Shown here one piece after another: positions 1 through 11,672 of a stretch of 64,000 nucleotides of DNA. Origin of the DNA: Spinellus fusiger (Eukaryota > Mucoromycota > Mucoromycetes > Mucorales > Phycomycetaceae). The notes under the pieces are model-generated. The model had not been told where the DNA came from and searched no databases. It worked only from the letters and a program-made list of their open reading frames with translations. The number at the start of each line of letters is the position of its first letter. Within the stretch, counting starts at the first letter, position 1. The stretch covers positions 1 through 64,000 of the forward strand of contig JALLLS010000065.1 of the NCBI GenBank assembly GCA_025094145.1, read 5' to 3'. A program made the position numbers and the translations under genes.

Positions 1-225
1 TAGCCCGTTTAGCAAAGCCAGAAGATGCTAGTGTAGTTGCTGTATTTGTGTCCTCAGGATTGTCCGAGTTGCTTTAAGTATCCCTCGTTGGATTTCGAAT
101 CGCCACAGGATGACGGTTATCTTTTTGGTGTCCTGGTTTTGTTGTTGGCTTTATGGCCTTTTTGGATGTCTATTCTTAACTATCATTTTACCATCATTTC
201 TCATTTCCATCATTTTTTCCCTTAT
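1..225 (-). repeat. Tc1-relic-associated repeat, partial copy in inverted orientation
   Basis: This stretch matches, as a reverse complement, about 225 bases at 4765-4995 with roughly 85-90% identity by eye. Shared anchors include the 'cccgttta' end and the block spelling 'caactcggacaatcctga' on the minus strand. The second copy runs directly into the C-terminal part of a Tc1-like transposase, so this copy is probably the 5' half of the same element, with its remainder left of the window. No intact reading frame is present. Seen: the inverted similarity. Inferred: membership in a Tc1-type element. Confidence 0.6.
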
Positions 226-1021
226 TTGAGGTTTTGTGTTTCTCTGTCCTTCTGTTTCCTTCTTCTTTGCATTCATTTTTTCACTTTTGTATTTGAAGTG
301 TTTCTATGTATATCCCTTTTTTTCATACGATCTCACAGGGTGGCTAATATCCCCAATGCGCGAATAGCAAATTACACTCAAAAAATAAAAATACTTTGAA
401 CTGTAATAATTTTATCGGCTGTGAGTTCAGAATAGGATGCATAAATTTTACACACATAATTCTATGCAAATAAATTATAAGCCCATTACCGCATGCTGCA
501 CCAATATTTTCTCTTTTGATCAACCTTTTCTTTCTCAAGATACATTTACAGATTAAAAGAGATTAGAAAAATACCCAAGTTTGGAACATGCTACAACACA
601 GACTATGTATATTCAATCTTTGTTCCTAAATTGAGGATATTAGACTAACTCTTCACTAATAAAATATTTAGAGCTTTATGATAACAAATCTAAATACACA
701 TACACACACACACACAGAATATATTACGTAAGGTCTATTTTAAAATAGTTTATGTGCTCGATCTAATTACACTTTATTTTGAAACTGATACATAATTAAA
801 ACAGTTTATTAATAAGATTTATCATCAACAGGACCATGAAATAAGACATTGTTAGAAGTATTTCTGAAAATACCATAATGTTGAACTCCATACAACTACT
901 CTTGATAATAAAAGTTTGAATTCATTTAATACTTGATGTACACACAAAATAATAATTCTTCTGAAGGACAAAAGTCATCAGGGAGTGTGGTACGGCCTTC
1001 CATTCTAATAATGTTCCGGAA

Positions 1022-1556
1022 AAAAGAATTTTGGAGGTGGCGGAGTGATAGTATGGGGCTGCTTCAGTGGGAAGGGTGTTGGGAGATGGATCGCAGTGGA
1101 GGGTAAGATAAACTCCGCCAAGTACATCAATGTATTAGGAAAAGTCTACTATCATGAACTCAAGTAATCATCTCTCTCCTAAAGCCTGGATTCAGCTACC
1201 ACCCACAGGAGACCAATGCTAGAGCCTATAAGAGCAAGACAAACTGAGAATAGAAAGCAGAAGATGGTATAGCAATGACTCTTTATTGGCCCTCATAGAT
1301 TCATAATCTCAATCCAATTGAGCATCTTTGGACCTACGTCAAGAAAGTTATTAGAAAGAACAGGATAGTGTATTCCACCAAGAAGAATTTAGAGGCGTCC
1401 CTGATGCTGGAATAGGGTAAGATATCAAAAGAAGTGATAGGCACCTTTATTTCCAGCATGGGGCGGAGATGCCAGGCTGTAATAGATATCAAGGGTGGCC
1501 ATAGTGGGTTACTAAGCAACCTTCTAATGAAACCACTGTTATGTATTTTAAACACT
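1022..1556 (+). pseudogene. Tc1/mariner transposase relic
   Basis: Conceptual translation gives the Tc1 signature 'GGGGVIVWGCFSGKGVGRW' near 1031, the 'NPIEHLWTYVKKVIRK' block containing the catalytic glutamate near 1311, and the C-terminal 'RRCQAVIDIKGGHSG' near 1465. These lie in order on the plus strand but in different frames with several stops, so the gene is dead. The middle block that should carry the second catalytic aspartate (QQDNAP-like) is degraded around 1205. No terminal inverted repeats could be delimited. Confidence 0.85.
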
Positions 1557-3533
1557 ATTCGATGTATCTATTGAATGCTCTAAGTATCTATCTAATGGAT
1601 TCATGAAATAATAACACCCTTGAGATAAAGTATGAAACTAAAAAGTCAGAGAAAGTATGCGACAAAGCTGAGGGAGAACTGTACACCGGGTGATTTTGTG
1701 ACAGACAAATTGTCTTCTCTTTAGCCATTTATATTTCTCCGATTGGCTAATATGACTTATTTAAATAAACAAATTAAAGTTTAATGCAGGCTAAATGGCT
1801 CAACACTGAGCGTGTATGTTTTCATCGATTCTACAAGTTTTGTCAATGAAGAAACGCCAAATTACCACACATTTTTATTGACTTATTCTATTTTGTTTAC
1901 CTTTTTCTGTATGACCTTTTCAGAAACTGAAACTGAAAATTAAAATGAATCAAAAGCACTATATACAAGAGAGAGAGAATCGGATCAAAAATATAATAGT
2001 TTAACTAAACGTCCAAATATATAAATAAAACCTAAATCAATAAATAAATGGCATACTGTCTCTAGTCTTATTCATGAGAATTTTGATGAAATTTAGATTA
2101 GTAATATAGGCATGTATGAATAATCAAATAAATAGAAAAATACACAACTTTCTTAAAAATCAGATTCGGAATAGTTTATTCTAAAAAGTGTCACAGAAGC
2201 TTTTGAAGCCTTTTCAATGTTCAGACCAAAGGGCATCATTTACAAACTAAAAGTGATCTGTGTATAGATTGTAAGATCATTTTTCTGTACAGAGTTCAAA
2301 TGCTTTATTCTTTATAGATACATGGGCCTATAGATTAATGGGAGGTTATATATCTAAGGAAAAATGCATATTCATAGAAAATTGTCCCCTTTTTTATTGG
2401 GGATACTTCAGGGGATACTGCAAGGGATGCTGGACAGTAATATCAATATCACTATGGGTAACATGATACCTCCACAAACAGTCTTTTAATTTTTACATTA
2501 CCTACCCTCTGGATATTGTTTTTATTATTAAGGTCTGATGTTGGTGTACTTGTTGGATTAGTTTCATTCACATTGTCGTGTTATTGAAACCAAAGTATTG
2601 CAATTGCTGTAAAAGTGCTTGTCTGAATTAATATTAAACTATATATACTCAATGCCCGCTTATTCCTAAATGGGCCACTGCAGATACAAAGTGAGATTAT
2701 AGATCAAATCACTATTAAGTCATAGACTATTGTTGTCTTTAATCTTAGGTATCAAAGGAAATCCGGATAGCTAAACGTGTAGTAGAACTCTGGTCTTTAT
2801 TCATTCAATTCAATAATTCTTTTATACTATTTTCTAGACACTACCTATGTTAACTTATATACTAATTACATCTTGAAGACGTGCTATCTTTTAATCTGAT
2901 TCCAACTGTTCACCTTTCTATTTCCAGTTGGCTTCTTCACTAAAGATGTCACTATATAATGTGATATATCAATCTATGACTACTATAGTTGTGTTAATAA
3001 AATAACATATGTTGATTATATTTACAGCAAGATAAAGCCATTTGGTGACAATATAAAATCAGTAAAATCTTCACTATGGCTTTTATATTCTGGGGACTCA
3101 ATGGCATGACTCTTTATTATTAGCATTAGCATTAGCACTATTTTAAATAAAAAAATAAATAAAAACAAAAATAAAAGGTAATAAAAACACATAGCATATC
3201 GTGTATTTTTTCTTAACACAAATAACCCCATGTTCATAATATATCAAACACCGGGGATCATTAAATCATTATCTCTTGATAAAACCCTTTATTTGTAAGC
3301 AGACCTTTTTTTGCGGGCTACAAATTTCAATTTCAACCTATTCTAAGAGGAGTTGTGTCTAGTTTATGATAACACATTAGCGTTGTCAAGGTTTCTAAGA
3401 GATGATTCCATATATGTATTAAAATCATTGACTGTTTAGAAACAAGAAATTCTTGGGTTATCAGTTCCAATAAACTATAAAATGCTGCTGAATATCGTCG
3501 ATATATTAGATATTTATTCATAACATTCATAAT
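1557..3533. other. AT-rich intergenic region, no gene seen
   Basis: About 2 kb of AT-rich sequence with only short, low-complexity open frames. No protein family, RNA gene or clear repeat structure could be recognised. It probably contains further decayed transposon sequence. Confidence 0.5.
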
Positions 3534-4499
3534 ATGCAGCCAATTGTACTCTACAACTTTTCTTCCCTTGAACGTCCTAACGAGCTATGGGCATTTAACC
3601 CTTTCAAGTCCCACTATACATTTATTCTGAAGGTAGGCCAACAGCAATAATTAACAATTGATATCATTTATACTTACTGTTTTTATTTTATTTTATAATA
3701 GAACTTACCTTTCACCACTAAATGGCTTCAGTACCATGAGATTTCTGAAGTTATTCCAGATATCACGTAATGAAAAACTCTACCTCTATTATTATTTTAA
3801 TAATAGTCTCTAACATATTTGCATCGATATTTCCAGAAAAACTGGTGTCCGACCTACTGTGCCTACTATTATTGACAGTAACAACACTGTAGTCCAGGAC
3901 TCATGGGACATTGCCAAGTATCTCGAGACCGCTTATCCCGACTCTCCCAGTATATTCAATGGCGCTGAATCTCTTCATTATTTCTTTTACCAGTACTTTG
4001 TCAACTATCTTGACAGAAACATCCTTGCCATCATTATACTGGAGATGGAAAAAAACATTGGTCGATATGATCATCCAAAAGGATTTCGTCCAAATATAGA
4101 ACGTATTATCGGTATCACTTTAGAGGAATTTGCTGGGAAGAAAGTGGATCAGGTCAAAACTCTGCAAGAGAAACTAAAAATCATCCGTAATACTCTTTTT
4201 CGTACACTTTTTTGACGGGTGACAAAAGTAACAAACCTTTATATATATATATACATATATATATGTATATGTAAAAAAAGAAGAAGCAAGAACTACAATC
4301 AACTAATATTTGTGTGATCTTTTTAGTTGGATGGTCTGATCTTGTTTTTGCTGGTGGACTTCATATGATTGAATATCTTGATAATGAGACTCTTACCACT
4401 CTTGTATTCACTGGCGAGGACGATATTTTGAGCAAATACTACTATCGTGTGATGAATGAACTGAGGAACCGCGAAAGGGATCATGCAGCAAAACTGTAA
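3534..4499 (+). CDS. Glutathione S-transferase-like protein
   Basis: A four-exon model (3534-3632, 3702-3766, 3837-4201, 4327-4499) gives 233 residues, the usual GST length. The N-terminal third reads as a thioredoxin-like GST domain: 'IVLYNFSS' strand, then 'VRPTVPTIID' with the cis-proline expected after the beta2 loop, then 'DSWDIAKYLETAYPD', the usual acidic-serine glutathione-contact block. The rest is a helical C-terminal domain with 'FLGWSDLVFAGGLHMIEY'. It resembles fungal beta-etherase/LigE-type GSTs more than classical ones, but substrate cannot be told. All introns are GT-AG and frame-consistent; the third contains an AT palindrome near 4241-4270. It stands alone among Tc1 relics, flanked by inverted repeats at 1-225 and 4765-4995. 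No catalytic residue is assigned with confidence. Confidence 0.75.
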
Positions 4500-4764
4500 T
4501 TTTGTTTTTATTTTTGGAGACTATGTATAGCTTTATAGATTCTACTTTTAAGCAATGTTTATCGATAGTGAACTAAGTAAGCTTTAGCAAAATCATATAT
4601 TTAACTTGCATAGAAAATACTAAAGTACAGTTCAAAGTATTTATTTATTTATTTTGAGTGTGATTTGCTATTCATGCATCGGGCCTAATAGTCACTCTAT
4701 GAGAGCTGTTGAACAATTAAGAATAAACATAGAAACATCTCAAATGAAAAAAAAAAGTGAAAAA

Positions 4765-5270
4765 AAAGTGAAAAATAATGAAAAATGAAAAATGAGAAAT
4801 GATGGAAAAATGAGAATTATGAATAGACATCCAAAAGGCCATAAAGTCAGCAAGGAAAACATGACACCAAAAAGATAACCGTCATTCTGTGGCGATTTGA
4901 AATCCAACGAGGAATAATAAGAGCAACTCGGACAATCCTGAAAATAAATACAGCAACTACACTAGCAGCTTTTGTTTTTGTTAAACGGGCTGAGAATAGG
5001 TGGTAGAGGAGAGATCAGAGGTAGAGTGGCCCTTACAAAGCCCTGATTTAAAACCAATAGATAATCTATGAGATAACCTTGATAAATTCATCTGTAAGAA
5101 TGTGACATCAAAAAGCATCCATCAAGATTTAGAGGCTCTCTTGTTAGAGGAATGGGAGAAAAGTCCTTAGGACACTACAGATAATCTCATCTCAAGCATG
5201 CATCGGTGACATGGGGCTGTGATAGAAGTAAAGGGCCAAAGCACCAAATGTTGAGGGCTTTCACTCAATA
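4765..5270 (+). pseudogene. Tc1/mariner transposase relic
   Basis: Positions 5026-5240 translate to a Tc1 C-terminal pattern: 'WPLQSPDLKPIDNLWDNL', then 'DLEALLLEEWEKSP', then 'ISSMHR' and a degraded KGGH motif. The usual NPIENLW is here KPIDNLW, with the catalytic Glu changed to Asp, and there are stops and frame changes. Positions 4765-4995 are the inverted partner of 1-225. This is a dead copy, apparently of a different subfamily from the relic at 1022-1556. Confidence 0.8.
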
Positions 5271-6953
5271 AACCTGTATATAATATCCCGTTGACCTTAT
5301 ATATACTTCATCCAATTTTGAAGTTTCTAATGTGTGTTTAATGTGTGTTTAATGTGTTTTTTTCTTAAAAGTAATAAGTATTTCCTGACACAAGAATCAT
5401 ATAGGAAAATAAAACATATATTCCTAACAATGTGTATTTTCTTGTATAGCAAGTATCGTGACATTAGACATGGAAATATTCAGGCTTCTCATTTGATTCC
5501 AGGCACATGGTATTTGATCGTAGTTTTTTATTTTATTTTGTTTATCTAATGTACTATATTAGAAAATAATACAAAAGGAATAAAGAAAAGAGGACAACTG
5601 TAAAATTAAAGTACTATTGTAGTTGATACAATAAACAAAAGAATGCATATTTTTCTATATTCATCTTTTATTTTATTTTCTCGATCCAATAGAAGTGTTG
5701 GCCCAAAGTCAATAGTTGTTTGGAATAGGAGACAAACTTGTCTTTATTGGCATGGGTGATAAAAGAACAAGAAATATATCAATTGCGAATAGAAAATAAC
5801 CAATGTCACTGATACAACTTATCAAACAAGTATGAAATTAGTAATTCTCTACTTTTTATTAATAATTTTTTTTATTTGAGCAACACTATGTACTATAAAC
5901 AAGCAATATAGGCCATAAAGACTAAGATAGTTGACTTTTTTCCATTGCGTGTGTGTCTTTTTCATTGAATTTCTCTTGGTCTTTGTCAAGTACCTTTGTC
6001 TTTCATGTCTACTGGTTCATCCATACAAATCTACACAATGAGTGTCAATCTTTCTCTCCTTCATCCGATTACAATCTTGCACTGGTAAGGACATCCTCAA
6101 ATTTTTTCTGTAGTTAAGTTATGTTCGTAGCCCACCTTCCAAGGTCCTACATATCATCTTACGATCTAAACATACTCAATATTATAGCTGTATTAAAATA
6201 GATCAATTAGACGAAAATTCAGAGTTGACTCCGCGTATCACTTAAGCATATTTAAGCGTTAAAGTTCAGGACTGCATACGCTGGGCTCAGCATTCCGAGA
6301 CTTACTGAGGTCAATACACTAGTAAAGATGTCAGCTTAAAGTAAAAAAAAAATGTAAACACAATCTCTTTTTTGATAGTCTAGTGCAGCTTTGTCTCTAA
6401 AAAAAAGAGTAAAAGAGTACAATAAGTATTTTATAGTATATAAAAAAAAAGCTATATCTTATTTTCCAAATCAGTTTATCCACAAAAAAAAATCCCAACT
6501 GTCTTATTTTAGGTTAAAACCCTGTTGGACAAAGAATGTCTCAACATAACTTGTGATTTTAACAAAAGATCGGAAGGCTAATGAAACATATTAAGATAAT
6601 GAAGACAGTGCGTATTGAACATAGATACACAAGAAACACTAAAAGGACTATATCTGTGCAGCAGAATCTTAGTTGGAGTCTAAAAGAAATGAGCAAACAT
6701 TTTCATAATTCACTGTATTGAAATAATTCACATTTTGATTTCATTACTAGTTTCATTACTAGTTTCATTACTAGTTTCATTACTAGTTTTATTTTTATAA
6801 ATGTTCATCAAATCACTACACGTAGAGACTCTTTAGTATAGAACAGGTGACTCTTCTTCTGCTTCTACATATTTCATATTTTGTATTCTACTTTATACCA
6901 TACGCTTCCCTCTTTTACTTGTTTATTTGTTTAATGACTTAATAAAAATGAAA
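5271..6953. other. AT-rich intergenic region
   Basis: No gene or RNA recognised. It holds short poly-A tracts and the small tandem repeat at 6739-6786; otherwise nothing structured was seen. Confidence 0.5.
6739..6786. repeat. 12-bp tandem repeat, four units
   Basis: Four perfect head-to-tail copies of TTTCATTACTAG, with a degenerate fifth copy after them. It lies about 170 bases beyond the stop codon of the minus-strand gene at 6954-7649. Confidence 0.95.
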
Positions 6954-7649
6954 CTAAATTTTATCCATAAAATAGTGATCCCACTCATTTTCCTTGAGTG
7001 CATTTTGGGCTGCCACTTTAGTATTCCCCTGTGCACTTTTCATAAGATGTGCACGAATCATTTCAAGTCGATGAACAGCATGTCTTGGCTTATGGGAGGA
7101 CTCATGGTCTTGCTGAACTTCTTCTCGCGCCTCTTTAATAAGAGACTGAACATTGGGAGGCAAACCATGAATATCGTTGGTATACCGTGTGTCCTGAAGA
7201 TAAGCTACAATATCCTCAGCACTCAATAAATTCTCCAATGTTTTTTGTTGTTGTGATAGCATCTTTTCAGCCAAACTATGCTCATGGTCGAGACTATGGT
7301 GGTAGGACGTATAAGTAGTGGACTCTGCATAAAGATCATCACTGTAAACAGCGTCACTAAAGTGACTGGAGTTCAAGAGAGCCTGGACTTCACCCCCGTC
7401 CATCATAGGCTGACTATCATGAAGTAGTTGTGGCTGTAAAATGGATCCTTTTTCTAATAAGGAATACACTGGTGTAGTGTCTTTTACTGTCCATGGTAAA
7501 CCCATGTCATGATGACGTACAGATGTAGTGGTTGTACGGAATACTGGTTTTTGGCCTTGTGTTGAGGAGCTGTAGTGACTGCTCTCTGCAAGTAACTCAT
7601 CGTGTTGAAGAGTTGTATGGCGAGAAGAGCCTGGTTTTTCGGACCACAT
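6954..7649 (-). CDS. Uncharacterised 231-residue protein
   Basis: A single uninterrupted frame starts at ATG 7649. The N-terminal 120 residues are Ser/Thr/His-rich and look disordered. The C-terminal 110 residues are predicted to be helical and conserved-looking: 'LSAEDIVAYLQDTRYTND', 'LPPNVQSLIKEAREEVQ', then a basic helix with 'AVHRLEMIRAHLMKSAQG' and an acidic-aromatic tail 'ENEWDHYF'. There is no signal peptide or membrane segment. The ISC1-like gene lies about 330 bases upstream on the same strand. I do not recognise the family; the length, codon use and ordered C-terminus suggest a real gene rather than chance. Confidence 0.6.
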   Translation of the reverse strand: MWSEKPGSSRHTTLQHDELLAESSHYSSSTQGQKPVFRTTTTSVRHHDMGLPWTVKDTTPVYSLLEKGSILQPQLLHDSQPMMDGGEVQALLNSSHFSDAVYSDDLYAESTTYTSYHHSLDHEHSLAEKMLSQQQKTLENLLSAEDIVAYLQDTRYTNDIHGLPPNVQSLIKEAREEVQQDHESSHKPRHAVHRLEMIRAHLMKSAQGNTKVAAQNALKENEWDHYFMDKI

Positions 7650-7977
7650 AAAGAACAGCCATCATTGTATTGGAAAACAATTTAGTTCAAGTGGCCTCTT
7701 TAGAATAACATGTGATTTTTATTACATAGAATGGAGTGTAACCTTTGACTCCGATAAAAGAAAGCCAATGTCTATTAGAAAAGGCAGGAAGAACAGTAAA
7801 TAAGAAGAAGGTTCTCTGTAGAGGCCTTTTATACATCTATATAGTTATACATCTATATAGTTATATAATACATACACAATGAATAGAGAGAGAACATGGA
7901 CATACTTGGGAACATGTAGATGAAGAAGAACACCGTAGAGTCTAATAGGATTTGATAGAATAGAGTAGGACTTCTCA

Positions 7978-9524
7978 TCAACATAGGCTGTGTTGTGCTT
8001 TGTCCAAATGACTCAAGACTACTTCTAGATCAGTCTCCAGCTGCATCTGTGCCTGTTCTTCTTTATGGCCAAACACAAATCCAACAACAAACAGAAGAGG
8101 TGCAGATGCTGAGCACACTATTAATATTAATCCACATAGAAGGGTCACTAGCAGAACATAGGAATTCTGTGCATGGGTGGGTTGGCCAGCATACTGAATA
8201 GTAAGAACATACATACAAATGGCCATTAGAAGCAACAGAGCAGAGCTTATATAAAGCCTTTCTGATGTTCTTTTAGATTGTATCTGTCCTCTTTTCAATA
8301 TCTCGATGCATTCAAGAACAGTAGCACTCTCCAAATATGTTGTTGTTGGAGACAAAAGAGAAGATGCCACTGTGTCCGAGGGTAGAATAGTAAAAGTAGA
8401 ATGCACTCCAAAGTGGTCTGAATAACTCATACTTGTCATTGGGATATAGTCTGTCAATGCAACACGGGAGTCTATGCATTTGAGCCGAGATCCAGATAAG
8501 TAGAATAGATAGTCAATACGGTCTCCCACTATTTCGCTTGTGATGATTGGAGGTTGAGAAGAAGACCAAGTGTTCAAGGGAGAATTACAAGTAATGCCTG
8601 CCTGTTGAATTGGATCTATGCGAGTGGACAGATGTTCAACATTGCTAGTGTTAGGGAAAGAGGATTGTCTGCTTGTCTTGATCTGCTGCCATGAATCTGC
8701 CATGAATCCATGCTGAGTGATGATTCTGTAGACAAGACTATCAGGTACACTATTGAAATCGCCTGCCTAAAGAGATAAAAAGAGGATGTTATAGATAAGA
8801 AATAGTTATTCTTTTCTATAAATCCTTTGATCCCTACCACAATGACCTGTCTTCCATGAGCAATAGCAGACCGTACCAAGAGAGCCAACTCCCAACCTTC
8901 TGACAAAAGATGATTTTGGTACTGAGGTGTCTTCCCATACTCTGCATGAAGCTATATAAAGAAAGAAAGAAAGAAGTATGCATCAGAAACAGACACTATA
9001 GAATATATCCACTGACATGTGTATTAAAGACCTGAAGAACACCAGCCTTTGGATGTTCAATAGTGACTGAGCCACACCCCTTTCCCACATAGTAGTCTCC
9101 ATGCCATAGCATTAGAGGATGTCCCGCTAATGTGTAACAGACATAAGAAGATTCAAGAATAGGAAACCGAGAAAAGATAGCTAATCCACTGCCTAGTGCA
9201 CCACTAGCAAATACGGCTTTAGTCAACACAACCATCGAGGACTCCTACCTGAAGAAGTACTTTGCAAAGGGAAGTCTTGAACTCAGTCTTGACTTGATGC
9301 ACTGGAAGTCTTCTTTCACCCATACTTCTTGTAGGGCTATAATATCATAGTCTGCATGACAAAGGGCATCAGCAATAGCCAGTAACCGGGCCCTGCGTTT
9401 TGAGGCAATAAGGTAAAGACCCCTAATACATCATTGAGTATGATAGACTACAGTAGCAGTGGTGCTATAGGCGGGTAGAGCGTCTTTACCAGCAGTTCAA
9501 GGATAGCACAGACAAGTTACTCAT
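7978..9524 (-). CDS. ISC1: Inositol phosphosphingolipid phospholipase C / neutral sphingomyelinase (Isc1-type)
   Basis: Five exons (9490-9524, 9249-9422, 9017-9203, 8838-8951, 7978-8766) splice in frame to 432 residues. The protein has the endonuclease/exonuclease/phosphatase fold in order: 'LNCWGLYLIASKRRARL' (start strand and Asn), 'DIIALQEVWVKEDF' (metal-binding Glu), 'GSGLAIFSRFPI', 'VFNTHLHAEYG', 'VIVAGDFNSVPDS' (catalytic Asp/Asn) and 'YSDHFGV' (catalytic Asp-His). Two hydrophobic segments near the C-terminus (around 'LLLLMAICMYVLTIQYA' and 'LLVTLLCGLILIVC') match the paired membrane helices of fungal Isc1. Isc1 cleaves the head group of inositol-phosphorylceramides to release ceramide at endoplasmic-reticulum and mitochondrial membranes. 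The intron between exons 3 and 4 removes an in-frame stop, which supports the model. Confidence 0.92.
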
Positions 9525-10117
9525 AAGAGACAGTGGCTTCTTCAGTTCTTCTGGGTGAGGGCTGAAGACTGATTTTGATTGGCTGTTACTAAATGCTATA
9601 GGCATCTCAGCATGATGGGGCAGTGTGTGTTTTGTATTGTATTATAGAGTCACTTGCCTAAAGAGGTATTTACAATCACTTGCTTTCTTGACTCATAGTG
9701 TACCGAAATGGAATGTGGCACTAGGGATGGTTATACAGCCAGGTTCAATTGAATTGAATACTTACCAAAAAAAAATTAATAAAATAAAACTCTTTTTCTT
9801 TTAAAATATCATTCAACCAACACTACATGTCAGATAGATATTCAGAAACTTACATATGTGGATAATGGAACAAGGCAAAAGATAGAGGATGATAGGGTGT
9901 CTATTACCTGTCGAAGGCTGGATTAAAGTTGACTGTGATTGCAAGTGTCGTTGAGATGAGAAATTCTATAGTTCAAAATAGTATTAGAAATACAAAGAAC
10001 ACATATCACTATTACATTTAAAGAGTCATGGAAAACATAACAAGTGAATGAGAGAGACTTTGGAAACCTGGAAATTGTTATTAAAAAGGATCTATTTGCC
10101 TCATACAATCAACTGAA
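9525..10117. other. Intergenic, nothing recognised
   Basis: This is the upstream region of the ISC1-like gene. I see no gene, RNA or repeat in it. Confidence 0.5.
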
Positions 10118-10575
10118 ATGAAATTAGAAATGTTGAGGTTTGAGGTGGATGTGTATAGAAACACCCTTATCAGCTACTGCAATCAGTTAGGATTTGGATC
10201 TTTTTGTGTATATCACAAGCCAGTCTTGACTGAGAAAAAATACAAAGAGAAAAGGCTTTGTTGGGCAAGAGTGATAGCTGTTACACTGGGGACTATGCTA
10301 AATAGTGAAAAAAAAACACACATCAAACTAGAGTACTTTGAGTAATGGCCCGCACAAATACTATACTTAAGCCCAATTGAACATATCTGGTGGGCCTTGG
10401 AAAGACGAATTGAATAAAGAAGAGTATCTATTACCAAATGTAGAATGTTTGAAGACTCTACTTGCAGAAGAGTGGGAGAGGGTTGGTGTTGAACTTGCAC
10501 AGCGATGAGTTCTGAGTATGACAGATAGATGCCAGACAGTCATTGATGCCAAAGGAGGCCATACAAGATACCAAT
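10118..10575 (+). pseudogene. Tc1/mariner transposase relic
   Basis: The first part translates to 'KRLCWARVIAVTLGT', corresponding to the Tc1 'RLRWARAH' block. Then, with frame changes, come 'SPIEHIWWALERRI' (catalytic Glu retained) near 10370 and 'MTDRCQTVIDAKGGHTRY' near 10520, which is the Tc1 C-terminus. It is strongly truncated and frameshifted. The KGGHTRY ending is more canonical than in the other two relics, so this may be a younger or separate lineage. Confidence 0.85.
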
Positions 10576-11169
10576 TGCATTATTATTATTATTATTATTT
10601 TCAATAAATAAAGATACTCAGCTTTGATATGCTTAAGTTTAGAGGTCTTGAATCAAATGTAAAGTGTTTTTATTATTATTAAATACTGAACATGTACTAT
10701 ATATTCTGTCCTGATATTTATCTTAAGAATGATTAAATTCAATTAGATATGGCTGTATTACAAGAGACGTTAGTTATAATTTGTAAATCATCTATTTAAC
10801 TTATTCTTTAAACAATAGCCATGGAGGAACTGGTAAAAGGAGAATATCTATGTAGAACTAGAAAATAGTTATATGTACACTTAGCCAACAGCGTCTCTTT
10901 CTCTGGGGAAGAGAGAAACATCTGTAAAAGAAGAAATATTAGTGGAGGGAGAGAAAGGAATGTCATTGAAGATCAATTGCCAATGGACACGCCACAGTTC
11001 GCCAAACACACTACCAATGATCTGACAGCTTTTAATATCCAATGGATCAGGAGGGAGCTTAATGTCCTGACTTTATTTATGAGCAGTAGACACCGAGTGA
11101 CTGTGACTTGCATTTACAATAGACTCCTTTTTGTTTTTGCGACTGACGCTTGTTGGAGACCTCTCCCAA
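10576..11169. other. Intergenic, nothing recognised
   Basis: AT-rich stretch with a short TTA run near 10581 and then the probable promoter of the small gene at 11170. No other feature seen. Confidence 0.4.
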
Positions 11170-11416
11170 ATGCAAAGTCGTGTTCTTCCTATTCTTATGG
11201 CAAGTGGTATTGGTGTGGCCACTGGGTTTTATGTCTTCCACCCACTGCTCAGAGAATATGAAGCGTAAGTCTGTTGACTCACCTACATATCATTGATAGT
11301 GATTGAATAGAGACACTCATGGCACTTGGATTATGCCAGACACAAAACCACTCCTGCCCATGACTCCTCAGCAACAGCCTCAACAGCCCTTGTTAGAGAA
11401 AGAAGATAAAAAATAA
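11170..11416 (+). CDS. Small single-span membrane protein, 66 residues
   Basis: Two exons (11170-11264, 11311-11416) joined by a 46-nt GTAAGT...TAG intron give 66 residues. The N-terminus 'MQSRVLPILMASGIGVATG' is followed by 'FYVFHPLLREYEAD', a short glycine-rich hydrophobic helix and then a polar, Pro/Gln-rich tail. This layout is typical of small mitochondrial membrane proteins, but I cannot name the family. The intron removes a frame break and the tail ends in a lysine-rich stop region. It lies 256 bases upstream of TRM9 on the same strand. Confidence 0.6.
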
Positions 11417-11672
11417 ACACTTTTTATATATGAAATAGTAAGAATAATAAAGTCTTTCTTCTTCTTCAGCAAGAACAAATGGACACAATAACAGTATTTG
11501 AAGGAGTCTGTGGAATATAGGAACATGAGAAGAAAAAGTCGCCTTTTTGTATTCTAGAGGGGTTGCTTATTTATTTATTTATTTTTACTTGAGACTGCTC
11601 TTCTGCTGGTAAGAAATGGAAACAAGACAATAAGGGGAAGAAAAAGAAAAAGAAAAAAAGGCCGCTTTCTAC

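Noticed and set aside
37..399. 120-codon open frame at the left edge
   Set aside because: It starts at a non-ATG codon, is Phe/Leu/Cys-rich, and lies antisense over a transposon-derived repeat.
1334..1555. Minus-strand open frame of 73 codons
   Set aside because: Antisense to the conserved Tc1 transposase C-terminus at 1311-1510.
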